Assembly (NCBI GenBank): GCA_964412895.1
Contig: CAYPQK010000071.1
Coordinates: forward strand, 1-17,722
Direction: 5' to 3'
DNA length: 17,722 nucleotides
Source of the DNA: CALMRE01 sp964412895
GTDB lineage: Bacteria; UBP6; UBA1177; JAKLFG01
In this document: positions 5,170-14,313 of the stretch, in pieces
How the letters are laid out: every line of letters starts with the position of its first letter
Numbering within the stretch: position 1 is the stretch's first letter
The notes under the pieces: model-generated
Seen by the model: the letters and a program-made list of their open reading frames with translations, nothing else
The model's database searches: none
What the model was told of the DNA's origin: nothing
Translations under genes and position numbers: made by a program

Positions 5170-8100
5170 TCACTGTTCCTCCACCGGTTCCACCGAGGCA
5201 CCGCTGAGCCGCAGACCCGACCGGCGTTGCGCCTCCTCGAAGAAAAGCACCGGATCGATATCGAGCGCCACGGCGTCGAGCGGATATTTCCGCAGGTGGT
5301 CGCCGTCCGAGGCGAAGAGCATCCCCGTCTCGCGGGCAAAGACGGTCGAACGACCGTCGGTGGTATCGAGATAGAGAAGCGGTTTCCCGGTCTCAAGCGA
5401 GAATATCCGCGTCACGCCGTCCTCCGAGACCGCCGCCGCAAGCGTTCCGTCGGGGGAAACGGTCAGTTCGTTGAGGCCGCGGTCGGGCAGCATCATCTCG
5501 CGCAGCGGTTTGGCCGTCGCGATGTCGTAGACCACTATCGCCGACCCTTCGCCACCCGCGATGAGCGCGGTGTCTCCGTCAAGGAATCGTGCGCTTTTCA
5601 CGGCGCCGGGCAGATCGAAGCGGACGAGCTCCTTCCCGGTCGCCCATTCACGGACGGCCAGCGCGCCGTCGTGGTCGCCCGTCAGATAACGGGTACCGTC
5701 GGCAGTGATCGCAAGAGCACCGACCGGCGCGCGATGGTCAATATGACGCGCTTTCTGCGTGCCGGTCGCGACATCCCATAACAGCACCGTCCGGTCGTCG
5801 CCGCCCGAAAGAAGACTTTTCCCGTCGGGGGAGAACGCGAGGGCACGGATGGTATCGGCGTGACCTTTCAGTTCGAGGAAAGGCTTCAATTCTCCGTTCC
5901 GCCAGACACGGACGATCCGGTCGAGTCCCGCCGCCGCGAAATAGCGGCCGTCGGGCGACACCGCCAGCGCGCGGATGCCGGTCGGCGCCTCCAGCTGCAG
6001 TATCTCGATACCGCTGACGATGTCCCAGAAACGGAGCGTCCCGTCCTCCGCCGCCGAAAGAAGCACGCTTTCATTGGGTATCGTCCGCACCGCCACGATG
6101 CGGGCGGTATGGCCGCCGTACGATACGACCGATCCGCCGGGATGGATGCGCCACAACCGCACCCGTTTGTCGTTGCCGCCGGTCGCGAGCATATCATCGC
6201 CCTGAAAGGCAATCGCGGTCACCGCCTTCCGGTGCCCCTCCAGATGCAGGGTCAAGGTCCCGGTCCGCGTATCCCATATCTTCGTCGCGTTGTCGTCGCC
6301 GCCCGATGCGAGATAGCGGCCGCTCTTCGAGAAGGAGAGCGCCGTGACGATCCGGCGGTGGCCGCTGAGGTACTGCCGGGCGCCGGTGGTCAGGTTCCAG
6401 TATATCACCGCGCGGTCGTGGCCTCCCGATGCGACCTTGCGACCGTCGGGAGAAAAGGCGACCGCCGATACGGCGTCGCTGTGTCCCGTCATCTCCCCCG
6501 CCGGTTTGCCGGTCAGCGTGTGCCACAGCGCGACTTTTTTATCCCAGCCGCCCGATGCGATGAACTTCCCGTCGGGCGAAACGGCGACACACAGGGCGCC
6601 GTCGCGGTGAGCCGCGACCGAGAAGAGTTCCTTCCCCGCGGCAAGGTCCCACATCCTGACGGTGCCGTCCATGCCGGCCGAGGCAAGCCGCTTCGAATCG
6701 GGAGAGAAGGCGACGCCGAACACCGACCCGTCGTGTCCGTAGAGCGGTTTTTGCGGCGTGAGCGTCGCGGTATCCCACAGCGATATCCTTCCCGCCTGCG
6801 TCCCGGCCGCGATGAGCGTTCCGTCGGGCGAGAAAGCGACCGAGAAGACATTCCCCGTGAATCCGGTGAGCCTCCCCGCCGGTTCGCCGGTCGCCGCGTC
6901 CCAGAGGGTTATGGCGGGCGCCTCCTTTGAAGCGCCGGCGGCGGCTATCTTTTTCCCGTCGGGGGAAAAGGCGAGCGCCCAGACGGCGGCATCGGCGGAG
7001 AGTATCCGCTTGAGCTCGGCGTTCATGCTCTGCTGGGTCTTGTAGATGCGCGCATTGATGTCGGCATAGAGCGGGATGACCTCGGGGTGTATCGTTTCGA
7101 CCTGCGCGATGTGGGCGGGGCCGCGTTCTCCCGCCGGATTATTGAGGAGCGCCGCCGCCGCGAGCACCAGCGACGCGCCGTAGTTCTTCTCCTCCTCGTA
7201 CTCCCGCGAACGGTCGGCGTACAGAAGCGCCCTGTTGACCTGCAGCGACCGCTGGGAGCGCAGATATTCCCGGTAGACGAGCGCCGTGCTCACGACAAGG
7301 AGCAGCAGTATCAGCGCCGTCGATATCGTGAACGCCTTGTGGTTGCGCAGGAATTTTCCCACCAGTTCGAGCGTGCTGTACCGGTAGGCGGTAACGCGGC
7401 CTCCCGCGAGATAGCTCTGGAGGTCCTGCGTCATCTGGGTCACCTGCGGGTAGCGCACCGTCTTGTCCTTCTGCATCGCTTTGTCGGCGATCGCGGCCAG
7501 TTCGGTCGGCACCGCCGGCTCGAGCGACCGAATGTCGGCCGGTTTCTCCTTCATCACCTTGCCGAGGATCTCGTACGAAGAGCTTCCCTTGAAGGGACGG
7601 ACGCCGGTCAGTATCTCGTAGAGCACTGCGCCGAGCGAATACAGATCGGAACGCTCGTCGACATTCTCGATATCGCCGAAAGCCTGTTCGGGCGGCATAT
7701 AGGCAGGGGTCCCGAGCACGCGGCCCGACATGGTCTTGCCCGACTCGCCGTCCTTGAACACATGTATCTTCTTCTCCAGATTGCGGGCGCTGTGGTCCTT
7801 CTGCCCCTTCACCTTCGCGAGTCCCCAGTCGAGCACCACCGTTTCGCCGAATTCGCCGATCATGACATTGTCGGGCTTGATGTCGCGGTGGAGCACGCCG
7901 CGGCTGTGGGCGTAGGCGATCGCGTTGCACATATCGTAAAAATGGGGGAGCAGTTTCAGCCGCTCTTCGATGTCGATGCAGTGGGCGATGGCATGGGCGA
8001 GCGTCTGCCCCTTGACCATCCGCATGGTGTAGTAACAGGCACCGTCGGATCGGCGGCCGATCTCGTAGACCGGCACTATCGAAGGATGTTCCAGCTGGCC

Positions 8101-8691
8101 GGTCACCCGCGCCTCGCGCAGGAACCGCGCCCGGACCACCTGCGACGGATGGGACGGGGTATTATCGCCGGAATCCTTGTCGGGGATCATGCCGGGGATG
8201 ATCTCCTTGAGCGCTATCTCCCGACCGACATGGGCGTCGAAGGCGAGCAGGACCCGTCCGATGCCGCCGCGGCCCAGTTCCTGTTTGGTCTCATAACGGC
8301 CGGGCGCCTCGGGGGTGGTGTTCGCTTCGTCGACCGGACATCCGCAGGAACTTTCCGAAGAAGGGGACGCCGGCGTCGCGCCGCCGAGCGTTTTGAAGAC
8401 CATATCCCTGTTCCCGGGCAGGTCGAGCGTCCGGTTCGGGTCGTCGGCCCATCCGAGGAGAAGGAGCATCACCTCTTCGTCGAGCGTCTGCCATTCTTTC
8501 GGCGAGAGCCGTTCGCAGAACCGTTCGCGCAGTCCCTTGGTCTGATCCGAGGCCCACGCCGAACAGATATCGGTGAATTCATGAGAGGAGAAAAGACCCT
8601 TACGCAGGGCGACTATCGCGAAAAGCAGTTCCGAACTGGCTTCCTTCTGCATCGAGGGCGGTATCGATACCGGCCCGGTGGCCTCTTGCAT
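5170..8691 (-). CDS. Membrane Ser/Thr protein kinase with C-terminal WD40 propellers
   Basis: At 1173 residues, this protein has four parts. Residues 1-130 are an unrecognised N-terminal region with a CGCP motif. Residues 132-430 are a Hanks-type kinase: glycine loop GRGGIGRV (140-147), Lys162, HRD with lysine (268-272), DWG in place of DFG (288-290), a PPE form of the APE motif, and DLYSLGAVLYEIL. A hydrophobic segment (about 453-472, ISTALILLLLVVSTALVY) follows. From about 570 there are 13 clear WD40 repeats and one degenerate, mostly with the form AFSPDGxxxASGGxDxxVxxWD, enough for two seven-bladed propellers. The single membrane segment puts kinase and propellers on opposite sides. ATG 8691 is preceded by a G-rich ribosome binding site. 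It precedes the cyclase by three bases and follows the lipoproteins by 77. Confidence 0.95.
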   Translation of the reverse strand: MQEATGPVSIPPSMQKEASSELLFAIVALRKGLFSSHEFTDICSAWASDQTKGLRERFCERLSPKEWQTLDEEVMLLLLGWADDPNRTLDLPGNRDMVFKTLGGATPASPSSESSCGCPVDEANTTPEAPGRYETKQELGRGGIGRVLLAFDAHVGREIALKEIIPGMIPDKDSGDNTPSHPSQVVRARFLREARVTGQLEHPSIVPVYEIGRRSDGACYYTMRMVKGQTLAHAIAHCIDIEERLKLLPHFYDMCNAIAYAHSRGVLHRDIKPDNVMIGEFGETVVLDWGLAKVKGQKDHSARNLEKKIHVFKDGESGKTMSGRVLGTPAYMPPEQAFGDIENVDERSDLYSLGAVLYEILTGVRPFKGSSSYEILGKVMKEKPADIRSLEPAVPTELAAIADKAMQKDKTVRYPQVTQMTQDLQSYLAGGRVTAYRYSTLELVGKFLRNHKAFTISTALILLLLVVSTALVYREYLRSQRSLQVNRALLYADRSREYEEEKNYGASLVLAAAALLNNPAGERGPAHIAQVETIHPEVIPLYADINARIYKTQQSMNAELKRILSADAAVWALAFSPDGKKIAAAGASKEAPAITLWDAATGEPAGRLTGFTGNVFSVAFSPDGTLIAAGTQAGRISLWDTATLTPQKPLYGHDGSVFGVAFSPDSKRLASAGMDGTVRMWDLAAGKELFSVAAHRDGALCVAVSPDGKFIASGGWDKKVALWHTLTGKPAGEMTGHSDAVSAVAFSPDGRKVASGGHDRAVIYWNLTTGARQYLSGHRRIVTALSFSKSGRYLASGGDDNATKIWDTRTGTLTLHLEGHRKAVTAIAFQGDDMLATGGNDKRVRLWRIHPGGSVVSYGGHTARIVAVRTIPNESVLLSAAEDGTLRFWDIVSGIEILQLEAPTGIRALAVSPDGRYFAAAGLDRIVRVWRNGELKPFLELKGHADTIRALAFSPDGKSLLSGGDDRTVLLWDVATGTQKARHIDHRAPVGALAITADGTRYLTGDHDGALAVREWATGKELVRFDLPGAVKSARFLDGDTALIAGGEGSAIVVYDIATAKPLREMMLPDRGLNELTVSPDGTLAAAVSEDGVTRIFSLETGKPLLYLDTTDGRSTVFARETGMLFASDGDHLRKYPLDAVALDIDPVLFFEEAQRRSGLRLSGASVEPVEEQ

Positions 8692-8718
8692 GCTCCCCCC
8701 GTCCCGTTGGGCGTTCCC

Positions 8719-8747
8719 ACTCTAACCCATTCGTAGACAACAATCAA
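8719..8747 (-). promoter_or_regulatory. Possible internal promoter before the kinase gene
   Basis: On the minus strand TTGATT (8747-8742), a 17-base spacer and TAGAGT (8724-8719) resemble a sigma-70 promoter, in the only sizeable gap of the operon. The -10 box matches four of six positions. It could give the kinase and cyclase separate expression from the lipoproteins. Confidence 0.45.
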
Positions 8748-8768
8748 GCAAACGGCGTTTCAGAAAAA

Positions 8769-9803
8769 CTAATGATAGTTATGGAAGACCGGCTGGACCT
8801 CTGCGCAGGGACGGCACATCGACGAAGGCAATCCCGTGTTGCGCCGGTTACGGCCCGCTACCGACTTGAAGACGGCGCCCGAATTCTCCTCGTCGCACAG
8901 CAGGCAGTCGTTGAGCGTCCCGTCGGGGTTATGATAGGGATCGTTTACCGCCGCCATGCAGGTGGTAAAGCACTTCGACTGGGTGTGCTGGGTGTTGTAG
9001 TACCATATCTGGGCGCACGGCAGGTCGAACCCGAGTCCCTGCAGGCAGGCGATGTTCTTATCTTTGTTGCCGAGATTGTTGATGCCGCACTGCCGCACCG
9101 GATCGGTAAGATCGGGGTTGCGCATGTAGACGACGAGGTTGACGAGCGTCGAACAGACGCCGCACGCGTCCCAATGGGTGATGAAGGCGCCCGCCGCGCT
9201 CGCCGCGGTGTCGCTCGCAAAGGTCTCGAGCCGGTAGCCGCTCGTTATCGTATCGTCGAGGAACAGGCCGCAGACGGTCCCCGGCACCGGTTGATGCGCC
9301 TCGGGGGTATCGTAGGGGTTGACGGTCACCTCGGCGGGCGGGTTGACCGGCACCATGGCCAGAAGCTCCGCGATATCCTCCTCGGTGTAGAACGGCGGCT
9401 GGAAATATTTTCCCTCGCAGTTGCACAGCGGCTGACACTGTTCGGTGGTAAGTCCCGTCTTGTCGTTGGGCAGTCCGAAGAGTACCGTGCAGGTCTCATT
9501 CGACGCACTGTCCATATCCTCGTCGGGAACGACGACGACATCTTCGTCGGCCGATTCGTCGGCCGCCGTCTCATCGGTCCCAGTATCCGTATCGTCGGTC
9601 ACCGGATCCATCTCGAACACGGTCTCATCCTGAACCGCGATCTTGTCCGTTATGTCGCTTATGTCGCTTTCGTCCGTTTCTTCAAAACCATCGACGGTCG
9701 CCGGAACATCGTTATCGGTGCCGGTCGCGTTACTACGGTCATTCGAACAAGCAACGAGCAACACGGTCGTCACTATTATATTCAAAAGGTATCGCATCAT
9801 CAT
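8769..9803 (-). CDS. Cys-rich lipoprotein of unknown family with acidic stalk
   Basis: The 344-residue protein starts with a lipoprotein signal peptide (LLNIIVTTVLLVAC, lipid-bearing Cys19), followed by an Asp/Glu/Thr-rich stalk (about 27-103) and a Cys-rich domain (106-344). The domain has CxxxCxC, CGVC, CLLC and CRPC pairs and phrases such as HWDACGVCSTL, YMRNPDLTDPVRQCG and PCAQIWYYNTQHT. I do not know a named family; the phrases resemble, from memory, secreted proteins of some algae and oomycetes, which I could not check. Disulfides in the envelope are likely; metal or haem binding is possible, though no CxxCH is seen. Three ATG codons lie in a row (9803, 9800, 9797); AAGAAGG upstream favours the second or third. 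It is 21 bases after the preceding gene. Confidence 0.85.
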   Translation of the reverse strand: MMMRYLLNIIVTTVLLVACSNDRSNATGTDNDVPATVDGFEETDESDISDITDKIAVQDETVFEMDPVTDDTDTGTDETAADESADEDVVVVPDEDMDSASNETCTVLFGLPNDKTGLTTEQCQPLCNCEGKYFQPPFYTEEDIAELLAMVPVNPPAEVTVNPYDTPEAHQPVPGTVCGLFLDDTITSGYRLETFASDTAASAAGAFITHWDACGVCSTLVNLVVYMRNPDLTDPVRQCGINNLGNKDKNIACLQGLGFDLPCAQIWYYNTQHTQSKCFTTCMAAVNDPYHNPDGTLNDCLLCDEENSGAVFKSVAGRNRRNTGLPSSMCRPCAEVQPVFHNYH

Positions 9804-9824
9804 CTGCCTTCTTTTTCTTGTGGT

Positions 9825-11408
9825 CTAGAGTGCTTCGGTCATACCGGGGGTGACGCTGGCCGTCCCCCACTTGAAATTATCGATGAGGACCATCGAATCA
9901 AGGATATGGTCGCCGAGATCCCAGAGGGCAAGCCGCAGGGTGATGGTCTCGCCCGGAACGACATTGCCGCGGACGGTGAGCCAGCCGGTGCCGCCCTTGC
10001 CCTCAAAGCCGGTGCCGACCAGTTGCTCGGTCCCCTCGCAGGAGGTGACGGTCCAACCGGTACCGCTGGTATTTTCGCACTGTTTGAAAAGGCCCGCCGG
10101 CGCGAGATTGACGCCGACCGGATTGCCTTCGAACACCGCGAGATTCTTGTCGACGGGATTTTTCTGCGCCTCGACGCTGGTGGTGAAGGTGCTGTCGAGG
10201 AGCGCAACGAAGAAGTCGTTGAACTGCGAACAGACATAACTGGGATATTCAACCGACAGGAAATAGATATCGAAGGAGAATGAGTGGACCGTCGCGGGGA
10301 CATCGAGTTCGAACTGCGCCATGACGCCGTCAAGCGCATTGCCGGTCGCCCCGGTGTCGCTGCCGCAGGCGGGTGACGAAGGATAAGCGTCGCCGTTGGC
10401 GGCGTACCAATCGCCCGGCGCGGTCGAGGTGGTGTTCTGGTTGAAACTGGTATTGCTGGGCGGATTCATCGCCTGACCGCTTGAAAGGGCCAGCAGTTTA
10501 TCGCCGCCGCGCGGAGTGATGACATTGCCGAGCGCCGTCAAAAGGGCGTTCGAATTGGTGTTCGCTCCGGCCGTGCCCGACGGCAGCAATATTTCAGCCA
10601 CCGGGACCCCGGCGCAGAGACCTATCGCCTTGGCGTAATCATAAGGATCCGTCGAAGCGACATCCAGCGTCGATTCACATTCAAGCGGCTTTTCGGTGCA
10701 GGTGTCGGTGTCGTAGCCGGAACAATCGGCTTTGCAATATGCCTTGCCACCGCTGTAAAGAAGCGGGTCGATGTCGACGCAGTCGGCCAGACCGCCGTCA
10801 CATACCTCAATTCCCTCGACGATATCATTGCCGCATTCGGAGGGCTCTATCTCGACGCAGGCGGCCAGATCGTAGGCGGTACAGCCCTCGTTGCAGACGG
10901 CGGTGCCGCTCTGGTATGTCTGCGGATCGAGTACGGCGCAGGCGACCGTGTCGCCGTCGCAGGCTTCGGGACCTTCTTTGATATTGTCGCCGCAGGTGTG
11001 CGGGACCTCTTCGCAGGTGCTCGTATCCCAGTCGAGACAATTATCAAGACAGTAGGCCTTGCCGCCCTGATACGCGGTACTGTCGATATCGACACAGTTG
11101 GCCAAAGTCCCGGTGCTGCCGTCGCAGACCTCGCCGCCGTCGACCGCGCCGTTGCCGCAGGTGAGGGGCGTCACATCGGTATCGACCGGCGGATTGTCGG
11201 TCACCGTATCGTCGGTCGGCTCGTTGTCGCCTACCGGATCATCGGTCACCGGATCGTCGGTCAGGATAGTGTCGTCATCGGTGACGAGGATGGAATCGTC
11301 ATCGGGCGAGATGATGTCCTTGTCATCCTTCGGCTTGACCGTCTTGCCGCCGTCGCAGGCGACGATGAACAGCGCGACCGTCAGGAGCGCGATAAATCTT
11401 TGTGTCAT
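9825..11408 (-). CDS. Lipoprotein with three six-Cys modules and choice-of-anchor-L-like domain
   Basis: The 527-residue protein has a signal peptide with lipobox LFIVAC (Cys18), an Asp/Thr stalk with repeated TDDPVTDDPV units (24-79), and three Cys modules at about 83-131, 138-183 and 191-236. Each begins CGN..G.E.CDG, then Cys, a tyrosine, Cys..Cys and a final Cys, as in myxobacterial extracellular repeat proteins. The C-terminal part (about 243-527) begins DPYDYAKAIGLCAGVPVAEI and ends with SMVLIDNFKW. It is a beta-rich secreted domain that resembles the choice-of-anchor L family; this match is from memory. It is probably on the outer membrane surface. GGGGGAG six bases before ATG 11408 sets the start, and only 16 bases separate it from the upstream metallopeptidase, so the two are co-transcribed. 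Confidence 0.85.
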   Translation of the reverse strand: MTQRFIALLTVALFIVACDGGKTVKPKDDKDIISPDDDSILVTDDDTILTDDPVTDDPVGDNEPTDDTVTDNPPVDTDVTPLTCGNGAVDGGEVCDGSTGTLANCVDIDSTAYQGGKAYCLDNCLDWDTSTCEEVPHTCGDNIKEGPEACDGDTVACAVLDPQTYQSGTAVCNEGCTAYDLAACVEIEPSECGNDIVEGIEVCDGGLADCVDIDPLLYSGGKAYCKADCSGYDTDTCTEKPLECESTLDVASTDPYDYAKAIGLCAGVPVAEILLPSGTAGANTNSNALLTALGNVITPRGGDKLLALSSGQAMNPPSNTSFNQNTTSTAPGDWYAANGDAYPSSPACGSDTGATGNALDGVMAQFELDVPATVHSFSFDIYFLSVEYPSYVCSQFNDFFVALLDSTFTTSVEAQKNPVDKNLAVFEGNPVGVNLAPAGLFKQCENTSGTGWTVTSCEGTEQLVGTGFEGKGGTGWLTVRGNVVPGETITLRLALWDLGDHILDSMVLIDNFKWGTASVTPGMTEAL

Positions 11409-11424
11409 TGCTTTCTCCCCCTAT

Positions 11425-14280
11425 TTACTGCGTATCGATGCCGATATACCGGATGTTGATCCCCTTGTCGACCGGTTCGGTGAAACTGCCCGGTATCGTC
11501 AGATAGAGAGCGCCGCCCCCTTCAAGGTTCATACCGGTCCCGCTGTAGTAACTCGGATAGAACACCATACCCGGTTCATTCTTGAAACCGTAGGTCCCGC
11601 TTGCATCGTTCATGAGCATCGCCAGACGGAATTCTATCATGAAGCTCGTAAATGTCTTCGTCGCGCCCACACGGCTCTGGATGATATCCTCGACCCCCAC
11701 CCAGTTGTTGTCGACATGCTCGATGACCGCCTTGTAAATACCGGTCGCGTTGGTCGCCTGAAGCCGTAGATACTGGAAGAAGACATAGGTCAGGGCGTAG
11801 TCGGAATAGACGCGGTTATGATCGTCGTAGTCCCACAGCAGGAACCCGTTGCCGTCGGCGACCGGCTGATTATAGGGATCGTTGTTGTAGACATAGGTCC
11901 AGGTATCCTGTGTTCCTTCGTAGAGGTGTTGGGCGGCGGTGGCGAGTCCTTCGTCTATCCAGCGGTTGGCAAGGTCACCCGAGTAATAATCGCCCTCAAT
12001 GAGGTAGTTGCGGTTCGAGTAACACAGATGTTCGAACTCGTGGGCTATCGTACTGAGAGCGTCGGCATCGGCCTGCGCGATCTCGAGATAGATCATGTCG
12101 CGTTCGTTCGAATACGGATATTCGCTCTGGGCATAGTAATCGCCCTGCGTGAAGTAGCCGGCGGCGAACCCACCGAGATCGGCGAACAGAAGCGCTATCT
12201 TGCCGTCGCCGTTGATATCCGATTCGGCATGGAAATTAGTCGTGACCAGCGGATGGATGACCGCATCGAATTCATCGCATATCGTTTTCGCGCGGGCCTG
12301 CGTCAGGGTCGAAGTGTTCTCGGCCCACACCTCGCACTTGACGCCGTTGTATTGCAGCGTCGCCGATGTCTGCCGATTCTGCGAAGTACCGAAATCGTAG
12401 ACCCAGAAATTCGCGACCGTACCGATGGGAGCAACGGCCGGATAGGGATGCGGCTTGATGCTGGGATTGATTATCTTATTTTTGTCGAGCCCCGTCGGGA
12501 CCGGGACCTTTCCGTCCGCGAACAGACGACCGGTCAGCGGAGCGCTCATGCCGCTCTGCCCAATCGGCAGGGTGAGCGGCAGAGTACCGGTCGGTGTGGT
12601 CATGCCGCCGTCGGTATCGACATTGACCACCAACAGCGTGTCTCCGCTGTAAACCGGCCCGGAGAAATCGAAACGCGACGCGTTCGGATCGGTCACGCAG
12701 GCGTCGTCTCGACAGGTCTTGCTCGAAGCGGCACAGTTCTGCATGGTCACAAATATCCCTTCGGCGTTACAGGTCTCCAGCACATCTTCGCGGCAACGCT
12801 TCTCCCCTGCGAGGCAGAGATCGATCACCTCGGTGTCGACGGTCAGGCTCCCCGCCGCGAGCGCATGAACGCATTCGATATCGCCCGTCACCAGATCGTA
12901 TTCCACCACCCATAATTCAGCATGCGCATCGGTCGTCGCAAGGTTTACCGTCCCTTCGTACCCGTCATCGAGGCTGAAAAGAATGAATGGATTGAGAAGC
13001 GACGAAACACCATCGTAGTTCGATTCCCGGACATTGTAATACCACGAACCGTTGTATTCGTTATAGTACACCAGCGCGGCTCCGTCGACCGATCCATACT
13101 CGGTCTGGCCGAAATCGCCGGTGAAGAAGTGGGCCGCATAGTAGGGGGCATTGTCGATATCGGCGAATACCTGAACCTGATCCATCGCCACGGTCAACGA
13201 ACCGTAGGGCGATGCCGCGCCGGTACCCGGTTGCGTCGCACAAACGGGAAGGCCCAACTGGCCCGAGATATCGGAACCGTCGACATTGGTCGGATGATAC
13301 AGGGTCAGGGTGCCGCTGAGGGTCAGAAAACGGGCCGTCTTGCCGCAGGTCGCCGTCACCCAGCCGTCGCAGGTATCGTTACAGGCCGCTATTCCTTCGG
13401 CATAGTTGCCTATATCGACGCAGTCCGTCGGTATTCCGTCGCACAATTCGCCCTCTTCGACCGTATCATTACCGCAGACCGGGTCATCGACCCCCTTGCA
13501 GACGGCCTTATCCACTTCCATCACACATATCTTGGTCTCGGTCTGGCAATCTTTCACCGTGAACCATTGCCCGCCGTCGCACCAGCGCACATATCGGTCG
13601 TCGAGACACCCCATCGCGCCGTCCACACAATCGGGTTCCGGAGGCGTCTTACAGTCCGCCGTACCGTCGGCATCATCGCATATCTGGCTGGTATCGGCAC
13701 AGTTGGTACCGGCATTCCAACCGGTCCCATTGCAGGTCATGATGTAGTCGCCGCCGCATTTGGTGATGCCTGTCTCACAGACATTCGTATCGGTATCGAC
13801 CGTCACATCGGTCATTGCATCGTCGGTCACGACAACATCGACCTCCGCCGTATCGATATCGGCCACATCATTGTCGGGAAAAACATCTGTTTGATCGGTC
13901 GCCGTATCGTCAGAGATATCGGCGCTCTCATCAATCCCCACATCGTCGATGGTTTCTTCATCGACGATCGCTTCGTCGGTCATCGTTTCGTCGGTCACCA
14001 GCATATCGGTCACCGATTCGTCGGTCAGTGGATCGTCGAGCACCGGATCGTCGATCTTCGGGTCGTCGCTCTCCGCCTCATCGGTCACCGGGTCATCTTT
14101 CTGCGCATCGTCAAGAAGCATATCGTCGGTCACCGTCTCATCGGTCACCAGCGTATCGGTCACGACATCGGACGCCGTGTCGGAAGCAGTGGTGTCGGTA
14201 TCGCCGGACGCGGTGGTTTTGGTCCCCGAACAGGAAACGGCCATGCCGAGAAAAAGAAGGCTCACGAACAAAAGACGCAT
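11425..14280 (-). CDS. Lipoprotein metallopeptidase (M30/hyicolysin-like) with acidic stalk
   Basis: At 951 residues, this is the largest lipoprotein of the block. ATG 14280 is set by GAGGGAG six bases upstream; the in-frame TTG at 14295 is rejected. The signal peptide ends at Cys17 (GMAVSC). Residues 18-166 are an Asp/Thr/Val stalk, 168-312 a Cys-rich region containing one CGN..EGELCDG module like those in the next gene, 313-480 a beta domain, and 489-528 a second Cys cluster. The C-terminal catalytic region has an EF-like DINGDGKI loop (688-695) and the zinc motif HEFEH (747-751), with WIDEGLA carrying the third ligand Glu776. This is the arrangement of gluzincins such as peptidase M30, so it is likely an active surface protease. 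It is first in the block and carries its own promoter. Confidence 0.9.
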   Translation of the reverse strand: MRLLFVSLLFLGMAVSCSGTKTTASGDTDTTASDTASDVVTDTLVTDETVTDDMLLDDAQKDDPVTDEAESDDPKIDDPVLDDPLTDESVTDMLVTDETMTDEAIVDEETIDDVGIDESADISDDTATDQTDVFPDNDVADIDTAEVDVVVTDDAMTDVTVDTDTNVCETGITKCGGDYIMTCNGTGWNAGTNCADTSQICDDADGTADCKTPPEPDCVDGAMGCLDDRYVRWCDGGQWFTVKDCQTETKICVMEVDKAVCKGVDDPVCGNDTVEEGELCDGIPTDCVDIGNYAEGIAACNDTCDGWVTATCGKTARFLTLSGTLTLYHPTNVDGSDISGQLGLPVCATQPGTGAASPYGSLTVAMDQVQVFADIDNAPYYAAHFFTGDFGQTEYGSVDGAALVYYNEYNGSWYYNVRESNYDGVSSLLNPFILFSLDDGYEGTVNLATTDAHAELWVVEYDLVTGDIECVHALAAGSLTVDTEVIDLCLAGEKRCREDVLETCNAEGIFVTMQNCAASSKTCRDDACVTDPNASRFDFSGPVYSGDTLLVVNVDTDGGMTTPTGTLPLTLPIGQSGMSAPLTGRLFADGKVPVPTGLDKNKIINPSIKPHPYPAVAPIGTVANFWVYDFGTSQNRQTSATLQYNGVKCEVWAENTSTLTQARAKTICDEFDAVIHPLVTTNFHAESDINGDGKIALLFADLGGFAAGYFTQGDYYAQSEYPYSNERDMIYLEIAQADADALSTIAHEFEHLCYSNRNYLIEGDYYSGDLANRWIDEGLATAAQHLYEGTQDTWTYVYNNDPYNQPVADGNGFLLWDYDDHNRVYSDYALTYVFFQYLRLQATNATGIYKAVIEHVDNNWVGVEDIIQSRVGATKTFTSFMIEFRLAMLMNDASGTYGFKNEPGMVFYPSYYSGTGMNLEGGGALYLTIPGSFTEPVDKGINIRYIGIDTQ

Positions 14281-14313
14281 CGTATACTCCCTCAAAAGGA
14301 AAAAATCGGCACC

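Noticed and set aside
4075..5781. Long plus-strand frame (568 codons) opposite cyclase and kinase
   Set aside because: It is antisense to genes with intact catalytic motifs, is rich in Arg/Gly/Asp as expected from GC-rich codons read backwards, and spans two genes.
7087..8736. Plus-strand frame of 549 codons opposite the kinase
   Set aside because: Mirror of the kinase domain; composition (His, Arg, Val, Leu) and no recognisable domain or ribosome binding site.
8772..10283. Plus-strand frame of 503 codons opposite two lipoproteins
   Set aside because: Antisense to lipoproteins with clear signal peptides and lipoboxes; a by-product of GC-rich codon use.
13950..14180. Repeated ATCGGTCAC-type DNA units considered as CRISPR or iterons
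   Set aside because: Units are short, degenerate and codon-phased; they encode the TDE/TDD stalk, with no constant spacers.
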